Counted from the first letter of the stretch, positions 55,722 through 64,000 are shown. The stretch: 64,000 nt of DNA from Tenacibaculum sp. MAR_2010_89 (GCF_900105985.1 NZ_FNUB01000005.1:2728001-2792000); one strand, 5' to 3'. Notes: generated by a model from the sequence alone, not told the origin. Translations and numbers: made by a program.

Positions 55722-56780
55722 CTAATTAATATCAAAACGAACTCCTAAAGAAATATTTCGAGTTTCTGTACCTTTAAATAATGGATTTAAATCATATTTA
55801 GCATACAAACCAACACCTTCATAAGCAAGATACGTACTCAGCCCATAATTAACTGTGTTCATATTAAAATCTCCTTTCTGTACTTCTTCTACACGTATTG
55901 ATTCATTATTTTCAAACTCCAAGTACTGTCTTGTTCCTAACTTAAAACCAAAGAATCCTCCTATCCCAAACCTTAATCCATCATGAGTTTTATCAATAAC
56001 TCTTCCATCAGACAACTTTTTATTTTTTGAAAAATCAAATTCTAAATGCATCGGAAACGTCATTTGAACATGCCTCAACCTACTTTCTGATAATGACTTC
56101 ACATGTTGTTCTAAATTTGTAACTCCATTATTTACAACGTGGTGTTGATTGTTTTTAGCTCTTAAGTTGTTCCATAAAAAAGACAACCCATATTTAAAAT
56201 ATAACTTAGATGCTTCTTTACTAAATCTAGTTTTAAATGTAAAACCTAGTTCATAAAAATGTGATTGCCAAAACCTATATTGTGAATTATTTAAAGAGTT
56301 AAACTCATTATTCTCTAACACATTATTTACCCCAAAAGCAAACACAAATTGTGAAGTTGTTCTTTTATTATATTTTTTCTTTTTCCTTTTTTTATTTTTT
56401 CCGTCAAAAACAATAATATCATTATCAAAGAAACGGATACTAAAAGAGTCGTCCTCTTCTACACTAGCAATTTTACCATTTGTTTTATCCTGAACTAACT
56501 CTTGAAGTTTATGCTCTTGCAAACTAACTTTTACCTCTATTTGCTTTGCATGATAATTAGCTGCTTCATTTTTTTGTAACAAAGCTTGTTCTTTTGTTAT
56601 TTTATTCTCTTTTAATTCTTTGTTTATTAATTTAATTTTTTGCTTTAGTGAATCTTTTTGTTGTCTCGTAATTTTATCAATTTTTTTTGATATTTTACTT
56701 ACTTCTTTTTCAAATACTCTTTCTTGAGAAAAGGCAATAGTTGTGCTAAACAACACTAGTATTAGTATTATTCTTATCAT
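55722..56780 (-). CDS. Outer-membrane beta-barrel protein with N-terminal coiled coil
   Basis: 352 residues: a signal peptide (1-18), a Lys/Glu-rich coiled coil (~20-95), a short basic KKRKKKKY segment near 135, and a C-terminal ~210-residue beta-barrel ending in LGVRFDIN, a typical terminal strand. It resembles small PorT-like barrels. Third gene after an ECF sigma factor and a membrane protein, so it is probably an effector or sensor of that regulatory unit. Function not known. Confidence 0.82.
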   Translation of the reverse strand: MIRIILILVLFSTTIAFSQERVFEKEVSKISKKIDKITRQQKDSLKQKIKLINKELKENKITKEQALLQKNEAANYHAKQIEVKVSLQEHKLQELVQDKTNGKIASVEEDDSFSIRFFDNDIIVFDGKNKKRKKKKYNKRTTSQFVFAFGVNNVLENNEFNSLNNSQYRFWQSHFYELGFTFKTRFSKEASKLYFKYGLSFLWNNLRAKNNQHHVVNNGVTNLEQHVKSLSESRLRHVQMTFPMHLEFDFSKNKKLSDGRVIDKTHDGLRFGIGGFFGFKLGTRQYLEFENNESIRVEEVQKGDFNMNTVNYGLSTYLAYEGVGLYAKYDLNPLFKGTETRNISLGVRFDIN

Positions 56781-56841
56781 TTTGTTTTGTTTTTAGATGT
56801 TAAAAAATTAAGCTAATTTATTTTTAGTAAGACCTTACATT

Positions 56842-57621
56842 TTATTTGTTTCTATCAGCAACAGCGATAGCAATATCAGATATTTTTAGTTTTATTTTAC
56901 GCATAAAACTTCCTTTAAATTGATCATTAATCAAGTCGCTTTCTACCTCTGCTAAAATTGTTTCCGGATTAATTTTAAGGTTTGACTTTTTTAATTCTCT
57001 TTCAATTGTATTAATGATTTTATTTCTATTTAATTTATGCTTAGCATAGTATTCTTTTACTTCATCAACATTATGCGTTACAGCAAATAGTAAATCTTTA
57101 CCACTAACTTTTATTGTATTTATATTTATTGGTTTTTTACTTTTTTCTTTACTAGCACTAGCTATCAAAGTTTCAATTTTTACATTTTTTTCTTTATCAA
57201 CTTTAATAAAAGTATCCTCATTCTTTTTTATATTTATTTTTCTATCAATTTTTCTTAAATTATTTTTCTCTATTTTGACTTCTGGTATTGGAATATACTC
57301 TTGTTTAGCAATTGTAATTGTTTCTTCATTAATTAAGTTATCTATACTTTTTAATGTATCAACTTTTAATATCTCTAATTTAGTGTTTACTAAAATTGGT
57401 TTTATTTTTTCTTTCGAATTAAATTTGAAATAAGAAAAACCAATACTTAACAATAGTAATAAACTAGCTGCATAGCCGTAATAAATCTTTTTTTTATTTT
57501 TGGTTTTATATTGATTCTCATCCAGCTGATTACTTAATCGTTCCCAGGCTGAATTAGATGGCTCTATAGACCTGTTATCAAGCTTACTTTTAATTATTTT
57601 ATCTATTCTATCTTCCTTCAT
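56842..57621 (-). CDS. Single-pass membrane protein, probable anti-sigma factor
   Basis: 259 residues: a cytoplasmic N-terminal part (1-44) with SNSAWERLSNQLDEN, a pattern common in flavobacterial anti-sigma-like proteins, one membrane helix (~46-66), and a Lys/Glu-rich periplasmic part. Its start overlaps the end of the sigma-factor gene by 14 bp, which implies translational coupling and matched amounts. The anti-sigma role is inference from position and topology. Confidence 0.8.
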   Translation of the reverse strand: MKEDRIDKIIKSKLDNRSIEPSNSAWERLSNQLDENQYKTKNKKKIYYGYAASLLLLLSIGFSYFKFNSKEKIKPILVNTKLEILKVDTLKSIDNLINEETITIAKQEYIPIPEVKIEKNNLRKIDRKINIKKNEDTFIKVDKEKNVKIETLIASASKEKSKKPININTIKVSGKDLLFAVTHNVDEVKEYYAKHKLNRNKIINTIERELKKSNLKINPETILAEVESDLINDQFKGSFMRKIKLKISDIAIAVADRNK

Positions 57622-58168
57622 TTTCTAACTTGTTCATTTTAATGTAATTTGCTTGCAACCATTTCCTAGCTTTAAACAACTGTGACTTTGATGTACTTTC
57701 AGAAATCTTTAATTTTTTAGCTATTTCAGAATGCTTATATCCCTCTATTGCATATAAATTAAAAACTACTTTATATCCGTTAGGTAACTTATCTATTAAC
57801 TTTTGAATATCCTCAACACTTGTATTTTCTAAACTATCAATCGACTGCCCATCAAAAACATATTCCTTATCAGTAAGTTCTAAAATATTCTTCTTTTTTA
57901 AATACGTTAAACATGTGTTTACCATTATTTTACGAATCCAACCTTCAAAACTGCCTTGAAATTTAAATTTATCAATATTCGTAAAAACCTTAAAAAAACC
58001 TGATAACATCATTTCTTCTGCATGGTAATCATCTTTAACATACTGTCTGCATACGCCTAACATTTTAGGAGAATACTCTTCAAATATTTCTTTTTGAGCT
58101 TCTCTGTCTTGCTTACAAGCTTTTTTTATAAGCTTTGAAGTAGTGTTATGTAATGATATTACTTTCAA
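57608..58168 (-). CDS. ECF sigma factor (RpoE-like)
   Basis: 186 residues with sigma-2 (~25-95, around MLGVCRQYVKDDYHAEEMM and GWIRKIMVNTCLTYLKK) and sigma-4 (~125-180, around LPNGYKVVFNLYAIEGYKHSEIAKKL). No ATG is available at the natural N-terminus; it starts with TTG (MKVISLHN as translated). A -7 box lies 25 nt upstream and a 13-bp palindrome lies between box and start. First gene of a three-gene operon with the probable anti-sigma factor and an outer-membrane protein. Confidence 0.9.
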   Translation of the reverse strand: MKVISLHNTTSKLIKKACKQDREAQKEIFEEYSPKMLGVCRQYVKDDYHAEEMMLSGFFKVFTNIDKFKFQGSFEGWIRKIMVNTCLTYLKKKNILELTDKEYVFDGQSIDSLENTSVEDIQKLIDKLPNGYKVVFNLYAIEGYKHSEIAKKLKISESTSKSQLFKARKWLQANYIKMNKLENEGR

Positions 58169-58175
58169 TTCAGTT

Positions 58176-58188
58176 ACAAATAATTTGT
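58176..58188 (-). promoter_or_regulatory. Short palindrome in the leader of the ECF sigma gene
   Basis: ACAAAT-A-ATTTGT, between the -7 box and the TTG start. It could be an operator, but such AT-rich palindromes occur by chance. Confidence 0.3.
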
Positions 58189-58193
58189 GCTTT

Positions 58194-58201
58194 CAAATAT
58201 A
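58194..58201 (-). promoter_or_regulatory. -7 promoter box of the ECF sigma gene
   Basis: TATATTTG on the minus strand, 25 nt before the TTG start. Confidence 0.5.
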
Positions 58202-58242
58202 AAGACGATTGTAAAATAAAAAAGGTTGCCTACAAAAATAAA

Positions 58243-58274
58243 AACTCTCCAATTTATTTTTAAAATGGAGAGTT
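58243..58274 (-). terminator. Intrinsic terminator in a divergent spacer
   Basis: AACTCTCCA / TGGAGAGTT arms with an AT-rich loop and, on the minus strand, a T-rich tail. Its place between two divergent genes only makes sense if a short transcript, such as the 35-residue gene just upstream of it, ends here. Confidence 0.65.
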
Positions 58275-58307
58275 CTCACTAAAATTAGAATGATAAAAAC
58301 GGGGGGA

Positions 58308-58415
58308 CTACTTATTTCTTTTCTTATTCTCTATAAATTTAAGGGTTAAAACCACAACAAAAACAGGAAAAACACTGATTAACAAATATTTACCAAAATA
58401 AAATTGATTTAACAT
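58308..58415 (-). CDS. Possible 35-residue single-pass membrane peptide
   Basis: In the 322-bp spacer between the sigma-factor and acyltransferase genes, an ATG opens a 35-codon frame with an N-terminal FYFGKY segment, a hydrophobic helix (~11-27, including VFPVFVVVLTL) and a basic tail ending KKRNK, a classic positive-inside small membrane protein. It is followed by a C6 run and then an intrinsic terminator on the same strand. No exact promoter box was found upstream. Nothing else is visible in the spacer. Confidence 0.4.
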   Translation of the reverse strand: MLNQFYFGKYLLISVFPVFVVVLTLKFIENKKRNK

Positions 58416-58490
58416 ATAAAAAATAAAATTTAAACTTCTTTTTACTCTTCAATTATATTATTAAGATATTTGCATATTTAAATTTGATTT

Positions 58491-59393
58491 ATGAGCTTCA
58501 TTGTATATATAATTTCTTATCCTTTCCTTTGGTTACTTTCAAGATTACCAATACGTATTTTATATATAATTTCTGATTTTTTTTATTTCATAATATATTA
58601 TGTTGTTGGATATAGAAAGAAAGTAGTAAAAAGTAACTTAGAATTAGTATTCCCTTTAAAAACTGATTCAGAAATAACACAACTTTCAAAACAATTTTTC
58701 AGGCATCTTATAGATTTAATGATTGAAAGTGTCAAATCTTTTTCTATTAGTGAAAAAGAAATTTTAAAACGCTACAAGTACAAAAATCCTGAACTTATAA
58801 ATAATTTAGCTAAACAAGGTAAAAGTATTGCTTTAGTTGGAGCACATAAAGGTAACTGGGAGTGGATTGTTAGTTTACCTTTTGCTATAGATATAGATGT
58901 TTATGGTTCATACACCAAACTTGCGAATCCTTATTTTGAAAAAAAAATTAAAAAAGCTAGATCTAGATTTGGATTTATAGGAATAAAAACCACGGAAACT
59001 GTAAAAAAAATTCACTTAAATAGTCTAAAGAAAAAACAAGGTTTATACATATTATTGAGTGATCAATCTCCTATGGTACATAAATCTCATTATTGGAAAG
59101 AATTTTTTGGTGTAAAAGTACCTATTCATACTGGTGCTGAAATGCTTGCTAAAAAATATGATTTTGCAGTGGTTTATTATAATACGACAAAAATTAAAAG
59201 AGGGTATTACGAAAGTGAATTTACACTAATTACTGACACTCCAAAAAAGTATGAAAAGTTTGAACTAATGGATGAATATTTATCTATTACAGAAAAAGTG
59301 ATAAAAGAACAACCTGCCTATTATTTATGGTCTCATAAACGCTTTAAACATAAAGATAAATATAATCAATGGTTAAATTCAAGAAAAAAATAA
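58491..59393 (+). CDS. LpxL/HtrB-like lipid A acyltransferase
   Basis: 300 residues with an N-terminal membrane anchor (~1-36) and the LpxL/HtrB (LPLAT) core: the catalytic HX4E motif HKGNWE (about residue 119), and a second block SDQSP near 185. These enzymes add secondary acyl chains to lipid A at the inner membrane. Length is typical. An imperfect promoter box (GATATTTG) lies about 20 nt upstream. Confidence 0.88.
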   Translation: MSFIVYIISYPFLWLLSRLPIRILYIISDFFYFIIYYVVGYRKKVVKSNLELVFPLKTDSEITQLSKQFFRHLIDLMIESVKSFSISEKEILKRYKYKNPELINNLAKQGKSIALVGAHKGNWEWIVSLPFAIDIDVYGSYTKLANPYFEKKIKKARSRFGFIGIKTTETVKKIHLNSLKKKQGLYILLSDQSPMVHKSHYWKEFFGVKVPIHTGAEMLAKKYDFAVVYYNTTKIKRGYYESEFTLITDTPKKYEKFELMDEYLSITEKVIKEQPAYYLWSHKRFKHKDKYNQWLNSRKK

Positions 59394-59605
59394 ATTATTA
59401 TACACTTTTATCTATACACACTTCCTTTATTGCATTAATAAAACAATAAAAATATCAAGCTTAATATTCAATAAATTATTCATTGAATTTTATAAAAACA
59501 ATCATTTAAAAACATAAAACATTACTACGTTTTATAAAAAATTTGATTTAATAAAAGTTTTTTATAACTTTATGTGCTTAAAACCAAACCTACTACCCCT
59601 TAACC

Positions 59606-60541
59606 ATGAGAAACTTTTTAAAAGCTTTTCTCGTTTTTTTATGTTGGGCTGCTTTAGCTCTCTTTCTTTACAATCCTAATGAAAATTATGATTCGTTAGA
59701 GACTAAAGTAAATGCAATAGAAAATAAACAGTCAAGTTTATCGAATAAAAAAACTGATACTACAAAAAAGGAGATTTTAAAAAAAGCTGAGATAACTAAG
59801 GCTATTTTAAAAAAGCAAGTCAAAATGAACGCCAATACTTTTCCTTTGGTTTTTAATGACAAATTTATAACTAATTCAGCACATACAAGAGTACTTCTTC
59901 CTAAGAAGTTTTACTATTTTAAAGATTCTATATTTAACTTTTTAAACAGTAATAGTGGTAAGGAAATAGTTATAAATGCAGTTTACAAAGTAAATGAAAT
60001 ATTGACTGATAAAACTAATTTTGGAATAGCAAGAGCAAACAACCTCAAAAACAAATTAGTTAAATATGGTATAAACTCAAATAGAATTACATCTAAAGCT
60101 ACGGTAAAAGAATATAAATACGATAAAGAAGGATATTATGCAGATGGCGTAACCATATTGGTTAAAAATATCTCTGAAAGTAAACGTGTTCTTATAGAAA
60201 AAGAAATTTCACACAAAACGCTATACATTTCTTTTAGAAAAAGTAGTTTAGAACCAACTAAAGCCTTGTTAACTTACACTTTTGAAATTAAGAATTACCT
60301 TAAAGAGCATTTGTCTAAGAAAATAACAATTATTGGACACACTGACAATCAAGGTAACACTGAAACTAATCAACTTATTGGATTAGAAAGAGCTAACCTT
60401 GTTGCTAAGTACTTTACTAAAAACGGTATAGATAAAAATAGAATTAGCGTTCAATCTAAAGGAGAAACCTCTCCTATTACCAACAATAAAACTCTAAAAG
60501 CTAGAAAAAAGAATAGACGAATTGAAGTAATAATTAATTAA
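59606..60541 (+). CDS. OmpA-family protein with tandem OmpA-like domains
   Basis: 311 residues: a membrane anchor or signal (~4-22), a Lys/Glu-rich linker (~30-75), a degenerate OmpA-like domain (~95-190), and a canonical OmpA C-terminal domain (~210-311) with IGHTDNQGN, RANLVAKYF and RKKNRRIEV, the peptidoglycan-binding pattern. The first copy keeps the RANNLKNKLVKYGI-type helix but has lost the GHTD motif. It tethers the envelope to peptidoglycan. It precedes the HhH-domain gene by 13 bp. Confidence 0.88.
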   Translation: MRNFLKAFLVFLCWAALALFLYNPNENYDSLETKVNAIENKQSSLSNKKTDTTKKEILKKAEITKAILKKQVKMNANTFPLVFNDKFITNSAHTRVLLPKKFYYFKDSIFNFLNSNSGKEIVINAVYKVNEILTDKTNFGIARANNLKNKLVKYGINSNRITSKATVKEYKYDKEGYYADGVTILVKNISESKRVLIEKEISHKTLYISFRKSSLEPTKALLTYTFEIKNYLKEHLSKKITIIGHTDNQGNTETNQLIGLERANLVAKYFTKNGIDKNRISVQSKGETSPITNNKTLKARKKNRRIEVIIN

Positions 60542-60554
60542 CCTCCCCTTAAAC

Positions 60555-61037
60555 ATGATTTTATTTTTAACAACCAAAACATCACATTTACTTGAATTCT
60601 TTTTTTGGATGTTGGGTTCCTTTTTAATTGGTTATATATTTTCTTGGTTTTATTTCAAGAATAAATACAAATCAGAATTAAACGAAAGCTCAGAAACAAT
60701 AACAGAATTAAGAAATGAAATGCAATCAACCATACGTGCGAAAAAAACCGTAGAAAGAGGTGGTATAGAAATAAAACAACCTAAAGAGCTTGACTTTAAT
60801 AAAATTGGTATTGCTACTGAAAAAGACAAAAATGATTTAACCCAAATTAAAGGAATTGGTGGTTTTATTGAAACAAAACTAAATAGCATAGGCATTTATA
60901 CCTATAAACAAATAAACAATCTTACCAATGAAGACATAAACACTATAACAGATTTAATTCAATTCTTTCCAGGTAGAATTGTTCGAGATAATTGGAAAGG
61001 ACAAGCAAAAGATCTTTTAAATAGTAAAGAAAAATAA
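60555..61037 (+). CDS. Membrane-anchored helix-hairpin-helix protein
   Basis: 160 residues: one membrane helix (~10-30), a short coiled region (~35-60), and a C-terminal helix-hairpin-helix domain (~90-155) with LTQIKGIGGFIETKLNSIGI, like the 'predicted 5' DNA nuclease' HhH proteins. No nuclease active site is visible. It is paired with the tandem OmpA protein, a combination seen in other flavobacteria as far as I recall. Role unknown. Confidence 0.8.
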   Translation: MILFLTTKTSHLLEFFFWMLGSFLIGYIFSWFYFKNKYKSELNESSETITELRNEMQSTIRAKKTVERGGIEIKQPKELDFNKIGIATEKDKNDLTQIKGIGGFIETKLNSIGIYTYKQINNLTNEDINTITDLIQFFPGRIVRDNWKGQAKDLLNSKEK

Positions 61038-61083
61038 AAATATTTCTCTAATAAACACTTATTTATTAGGGAAATATTTTTTT
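61037..61083 (+). terminator. Intrinsic terminator after the OmpA-HhH pair
   Basis: A long AAAAATATTTC..TAATAAA / TTTATTA..GAAATATTTTT hairpin with a T-rich tail. Confidence 0.75.
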
Positions 61084-61106
61084 TATTTTTAACCATAAAT
61101 TAATTA

Positions 61107-61331
61107 CTATTCATACTTCTTCATTTCTTCATCATAAAACTCGCCTGCTTTATCCATTAAATCGGCCAATTCTGTAGCCACATCCTCTTCTTTTTCACCT
61201 GTTAAATCTTCAAACCATTCTATTTCATCATCTTTAAGATTAATTAAAAAACGAGGATATTCAGTATGTAATACAAAAACATCGTCAGGATGATTACTAT
61301 TATCTGCTAGTAAAAATTTAGGTAAGTTCAT
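61107..61331 (-). CDS. Small acidic protein coupled to the MATE gene
   Basis: 74 residues, strongly acidic (Asp/Glu-rich from residue 33 on), no membrane segment or signal, so cytoplasmic. Its start overlaps the end of the upstream MATE transporter gene by 14 bp. No family recognised. It may be an unrelated housekeeping protein translated from the same mRNA. Confidence 0.75.
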   Translation of the reverse strand: MNLPKFLLADNSNHPDDVFVLHTEYPRFLINLKDDEIEWFEDLTGEKEEDVATELADLMDKAGEFYDEEMKKYE

Positions 61332-62700
61332 TATTGTTTATCAGTTTTAAAGTTAAATAATTAAATCGTAAATATAAAAGAATTGAAGCTGTGGTTAATC
61401 CAGCTAGTAACCCTAACCAAATTCCAAAACTACCATACATGTTTTCCTTACCAAAATAAAAACTAATAGGAAAACCAATAATCCAATAAGATATAAATGT
61501 TATTATTGTTGGTATTTTAACGTCTTGTAACCCACGTAAAGCTCCCAATACCATTACCTGAATACTATCGCTAATTTGAAAAAAAGCTGCAGCTATTAAT
61601 AAATTCGATGCCAACTTTAACACTTCCATATTATCAGCGTAATTTTCTACATCATTTGAATCTATATATAAATGTGGTAAATATTCATGTAACGCAAAAA
61701 ATAAAAAGCAAAAACCGACAGCTAATATTGTTCCTAATAAAAATATAGAAAAAGCTATTCTTCTTAATTCATTATATTTTTGTAGCCCTTTTTGGTTACC
61801 TACTCTAATCATAGAGGTGACTCCTAAGCCCATCGCAACCATGAATGTCATTGATGAAAGGTTCAAGGCAATTTGATTAGCTGCTTGTGGATTTTTACCT
61901 AACAAACCACTCAACCAAATAGCCGCTGTAAAAATAGCTACTTCAAAAAACATTTGCATGGCACTTGGTGCTCCTAAATTTATAATTTTTCTCAACATTA
62001 AACTATCTAAAACAAATAATTTAATATTTGTTACAAGTTTTTTAGATCGTTCATTTTTAGTCAACAACCACCACAAATAAATGACCATTATAAATCTTGA
62101 CAATAGAGTTCCATATGCTGCTCCTACAATTCCCATTGCTGGGAACCCAAACTTTCCAAAAATTAATACATAGTTTAATAAAACATTAGAAACATTTGCT
62201 AATAAGGTAGCATACATAGGATACCTAGTCATAGACATTCCATCACTAAATTGTTTAAATCCTTGGAAAATAATCATAGGAATTAAAGAAAAAGCCACTA
62301 AATCTAAGTATGGAATTGCTAAATCAACTACTTCAGTTGGTTGCTTCATAAAATATAATAAAGGCTTAGAGAAATAAACTCCTAAAAACATTAAAACTCC
62401 CATACTTATGCATAAAAATAATCCATGCTTAAATGTTGACTTTGCCTTATCAAAGTTGTTTGATGAATCTGCTTCAGCTATTAAAGGAGTTATAGCTGTA
62501 GAGAAACCAATTCCTAGCGACATAGCTATAAACATAAAACTATTCCCTAATGATACTGCTGCTAACTCTGCTGTTCCTAATTGCCCCACCATTATGTTAT
62601 CTACAAAACTAACAAACGTATGTCCTAACATGCCCAACATTACTGGTGCTGCAAGTTTCCAATTATAACTAAACTCAGATGTGTATTCCTTAAAATTCAA
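61318..62700 (-). CDS. MATE family efflux transporter (NorM-type)
   Basis: 460 residues, 12 membrane helices, with NorM-type features: LAAPVMLGMLGHTFVSFVDNIMVGQLGTAELAAVSLG at the N-terminus and NLSSMTFMVAMGLGVTSMIRVGN in the second half. It exports cationic compounds against Na+ or H+ in the inner membrane. It differs clearly from the other MATE protein in this window. An imperfect promoter box (TATCTTCG) lies 28 nt upstream. Confidence 0.9.
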   Translation of the reverse strand: MNFKEYTSEFSYNWKLAAPVMLGMLGHTFVSFVDNIMVGQLGTAELAAVSLGNSFMFIAMSLGIGFSTAITPLIAEADSSNNFDKAKSTFKHGLFLCISMGVLMFLGVYFSKPLLYFMKQPTEVVDLAIPYLDLVAFSLIPMIIFQGFKQFSDGMSMTRYPMYATLLANVSNVLLNYVLIFGKFGFPAMGIVGAAYGTLLSRFIMVIYLWWLLTKNERSKKLVTNIKLFVLDSLMLRKIINLGAPSAMQMFFEVAIFTAAIWLSGLLGKNPQAANQIALNLSSMTFMVAMGLGVTSMIRVGNQKGLQKYNELRRIAFSIFLLGTILAVGFCFLFFALHEYLPHLYIDSNDVENYADNMEVLKLASNLLIAAAFFQISDSIQVMVLGALRGLQDVKIPTIITFISYWIIGFPISFYFGKENMYGSFGIWLGLLAGLTTASILLYLRFNYLTLKLINNNELT

Positions 62701-62790
62701 TTTGTTTTACTCTATTATTTTTAATCTGCGAAGATACTTCTTTTTAAAGGTCAAAATATTTTATTACCTCCATTTTTTAAATTATTTAAC

Positions 62791-62798
62791 TACCTTTG
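62791..62798 (+). promoter_or_regulatory. -7 promoter box of tpx
   Basis: TACCTTTG, 23 nt before the ATG. Confidence 0.5.
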
Positions 62799-62821
62799 AA
62801 AACTGATTAAATTTGAAAAAA

Positions 62822-63319
62822 ATGGCAAAAATAACATTACAAGGAAATCCTTTAGAGACTGTTGGAAACTTACCGAACACAAATACAAAAGCACCTGATT
62901 TTAATTTAATAGCTGGTGATTTATCCGAAAAAAAATTAAGCGATTTTTCTGGTAACAAGCTAATTTTAAATATATTTCCAAGTGTAGATACTGGAACTTG
63001 TGCTACTTCAGTTAGAGAGTTTAATAAAAAAGCTGCTAGTTTAGAAAACACCAAAGTTTTATGTATTTCAAGAGATTTGCCTTTTGCTCAAGGACGTTTT
63101 TGTGGAGCTGAAGGTATTGAAAACGTTGTAATGCTATCTGATTTCGCGACTGGTGATTTTGGTAAACATTATGGATTAGAAATAGCTAATGGTCCTTTAA
63201 AAAGTTTACATTCTCGTTGTATAGTTGTAGTTAACGAAGAAGGAAACGTAACATATACTGAACAAGTAAGTGAAGTAGTTGATGAACCTAATTATGACGC
63301 TGCCTTAAAAGCATTATAG
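62822..63319 (+). CDS. tpx: Thiol peroxidase Tpx
   Basis: 165 residues from the ATG (a TTG three codons upstream is less likely). Tpx subfamily of peroxiredoxins: FPSVDTGTC with peroxidatic Cys60, and resolving Cys94 in GRFCGAEGIENV, the atypical two-Cys arrangement. It reduces hydroperoxides with thioredoxin. Cytoplasmic or periplasmic location not fixed by the sequence, but no signal peptide is present. Confidence 0.95.
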   Translation: MAKITLQGNPLETVGNLPNTNTKAPDFNLIAGDLSEKKLSDFSGNKLILNIFPSVDTGTCATSVREFNKKAASLENTKVLCISRDLPFAQGRFCGAEGIENVVMLSDFATGDFGKHYGLEIANGPLKSLHSRCIVVVNEEGNVTYTEQVSEVVDEPNYDAALKAL

Positions 63320-63325
63320 TTTTAT

Positions 63326-63706
63326 ATGAAAAACCCAAATGATGGATTTATAAAAGGTAGATTAAGAAGTATCAAATTTGCTGTTAAAGGAATGTGGCTA
63401 TTACTAACTACAGAAGATAGTATTAAAGCTCAAACTTTTATAGGTTTATTAAGTACTTTAATGGGATTCTACTTTTCTATATCAACTACCGAATGGATGA
63501 TTCAATTATTAACAATTGGCTTAGTTTTAGTAGCTGAAGCTTTAAACACAGCTGTAGAGAAGGTAGCCGATTTCATACATCCAGATTATCATAAAAAAAT
63601 AGGTTTTATAAAAGATATTGCAGCAGGAGCACCTGCTTTTGCTGCTCTTATTGCACTTATTATTGCAAGTATTATTTACGTTCCTAAAATTATAGCTATA
63701 TTTTAG
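63326..63706 (+). CDS. dgkA: Diacylglycerol kinase DgkA family
   Basis: 126 residues, three membrane helices, with GRLRSIKFAVKGM and the catalytic EALNTAVEKVADF of prokaryotic diacylglycerol/undecaprenol kinases. The Gram-positive-like members of this family phosphorylate undecaprenol, so the lipid substrate here is uncertain. Starts 6 bp after tpx; 27 bp before ftsK. Confidence 0.92.
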   Translation: MKNPNDGFIKGRLRSIKFAVKGMWLLLTTEDSIKAQTFIGLLSTLMGFYFSISTTEWMIQLLTIGLVLVAEALNTAVEKVADFIHPDYHKKIGFIKDIAAGAPAFAALIALIIASIIYVPKIIAIF

Positions 63707-63733
63707 CGTTTAGACTATTGTCAATTAACATAT

Positions 63734-64000
63734 ATGGTAAAAAAAAAGAAGACAACTGTTAAAAGTAAAAAAAGTGAAATTTCTATATTTACTAAGATTG
63801 GGGTATTTATTAAGAACAGACAAAACCAAACTATTTTTGGTGCTTTTCTAATCCTTTTCTCAATTTTTTTAACCGTAGCTTTTATTTCTTTTTTCTATTC
63901 ATGGCAAGAAGATCAAAGCTCATTACAGCAATTCTCTAACAGGCAGTTACCAACTCAAAACTTATTGGGTAAAGTAGGTGCAAAATTAAGTAACCTTATA
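63734..64000 (+). CDS. ftsK: DNA translocase FtsK, N-terminal fragment
   Basis: The first 89 codons of an open frame cut by the window edge. A Lys-rich cytoplasmic leader is followed by a membrane helix (~38-58) and SWQEDQSSLQQFSNR, the N-terminal pattern of FtsK/SpoIIIE in flavobacteria. The motor domain lies outside the window. Identification rests on the N-terminus only. Confidence 0.75.
   Translation, partial: MVKKKKTTVKSKKSEISIFTKIGVFIKNRQNQTIFGAFLILFSIFLTVAFISFFYSWQEDQSSLQQFSNRQLPTQNLLGKVGAKLSNLI

Overview
The window is low-GC DNA from a member of the Bacteroidetes, most likely a marine-type Flavobacteriaceae (a Tenacibaculum/Polaribacter-like genome would fit; the genus is inference). 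Supporting signs are a chitinase with a type IX secretion (T9SS) C-terminal sorting domain, TonB-dependent receptors with carboxypeptidase-regulatory N-terminal domains, ECF sigma/FecR regulation, a bacillithiol-type YtxJ protein, few Shine-Dalgarno sequences, and repeated TAnnTTTG boxes 4-31 nt upstream of start codons, which is the -7 element of the Bacteroidetes primary sigma factor. No rRNA, tRNA, CRISPR array, insertion sequence or prophage was seen.

Bases 1-13267 (all minus strand) form one probable five-gene operon and are the most unusual part. The order is: an outer-membrane beta-barrel protein with a very basic helical tail; a 2185-residue exported multidomain protein (N-terminal TANFOR-like/fibronectin region, embedded zinc-protease motif, hydrophobic pre-toxin region, C-terminal YwqJ-like deaminase toxin domain); a tightly overlapping immunity candidate; a second small protein; and a giant secreted protein that runs off the left edge. 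I read this as a polymorphic-toxin locus with its own possible outer-membrane partner.

Bases 13516-18554 hold a secreted LysM protein and a two-catalytic-domain GH18 chitinase. Bases 18820-26283 are mostly housekeeping or accessory genes: a small membrane protein, a TRIC-type channel, a DEAD-box helicase, a thioesterase, a MATE exporter, a TetR regulator with two visible operators, a short-chain dehydrogenase broken by one base in a T-run, a DUF2461 protein and YchF. Bases 26438-33816 are an ECF sigma factor, FecR anti-sigma factor and two TonB-dependent receptors.

Bases 33925-55433 hold core-type genes: PqqB-like lipoprotein, acyltransferase, RmuC, GlyA, fumarylacetoacetase, SF2 helicase, YtxJ, ClpB, aquaporin, GlcG-like, AraC, cysteine-synthase-like, oligopeptidase B, EbfC, two small membrane proteins, a large SF1 helicase and ornithine aminotransferase. 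Two of these (cysteine-synthase-like and rocD) have unusually long 5' leaders. Bases 55722-64000 carry a second sigma/anti-sigma/outer-membrane-protein operon, a possible 35-residue membrane peptide gene, an LpxL-like acyltransferase, an OmpA/HhH pair, a second MATE exporter, Tpx, DgkA and the start of FtsK. Genes are densely packed and convergent pairs are separated by clear intrinsic terminators.
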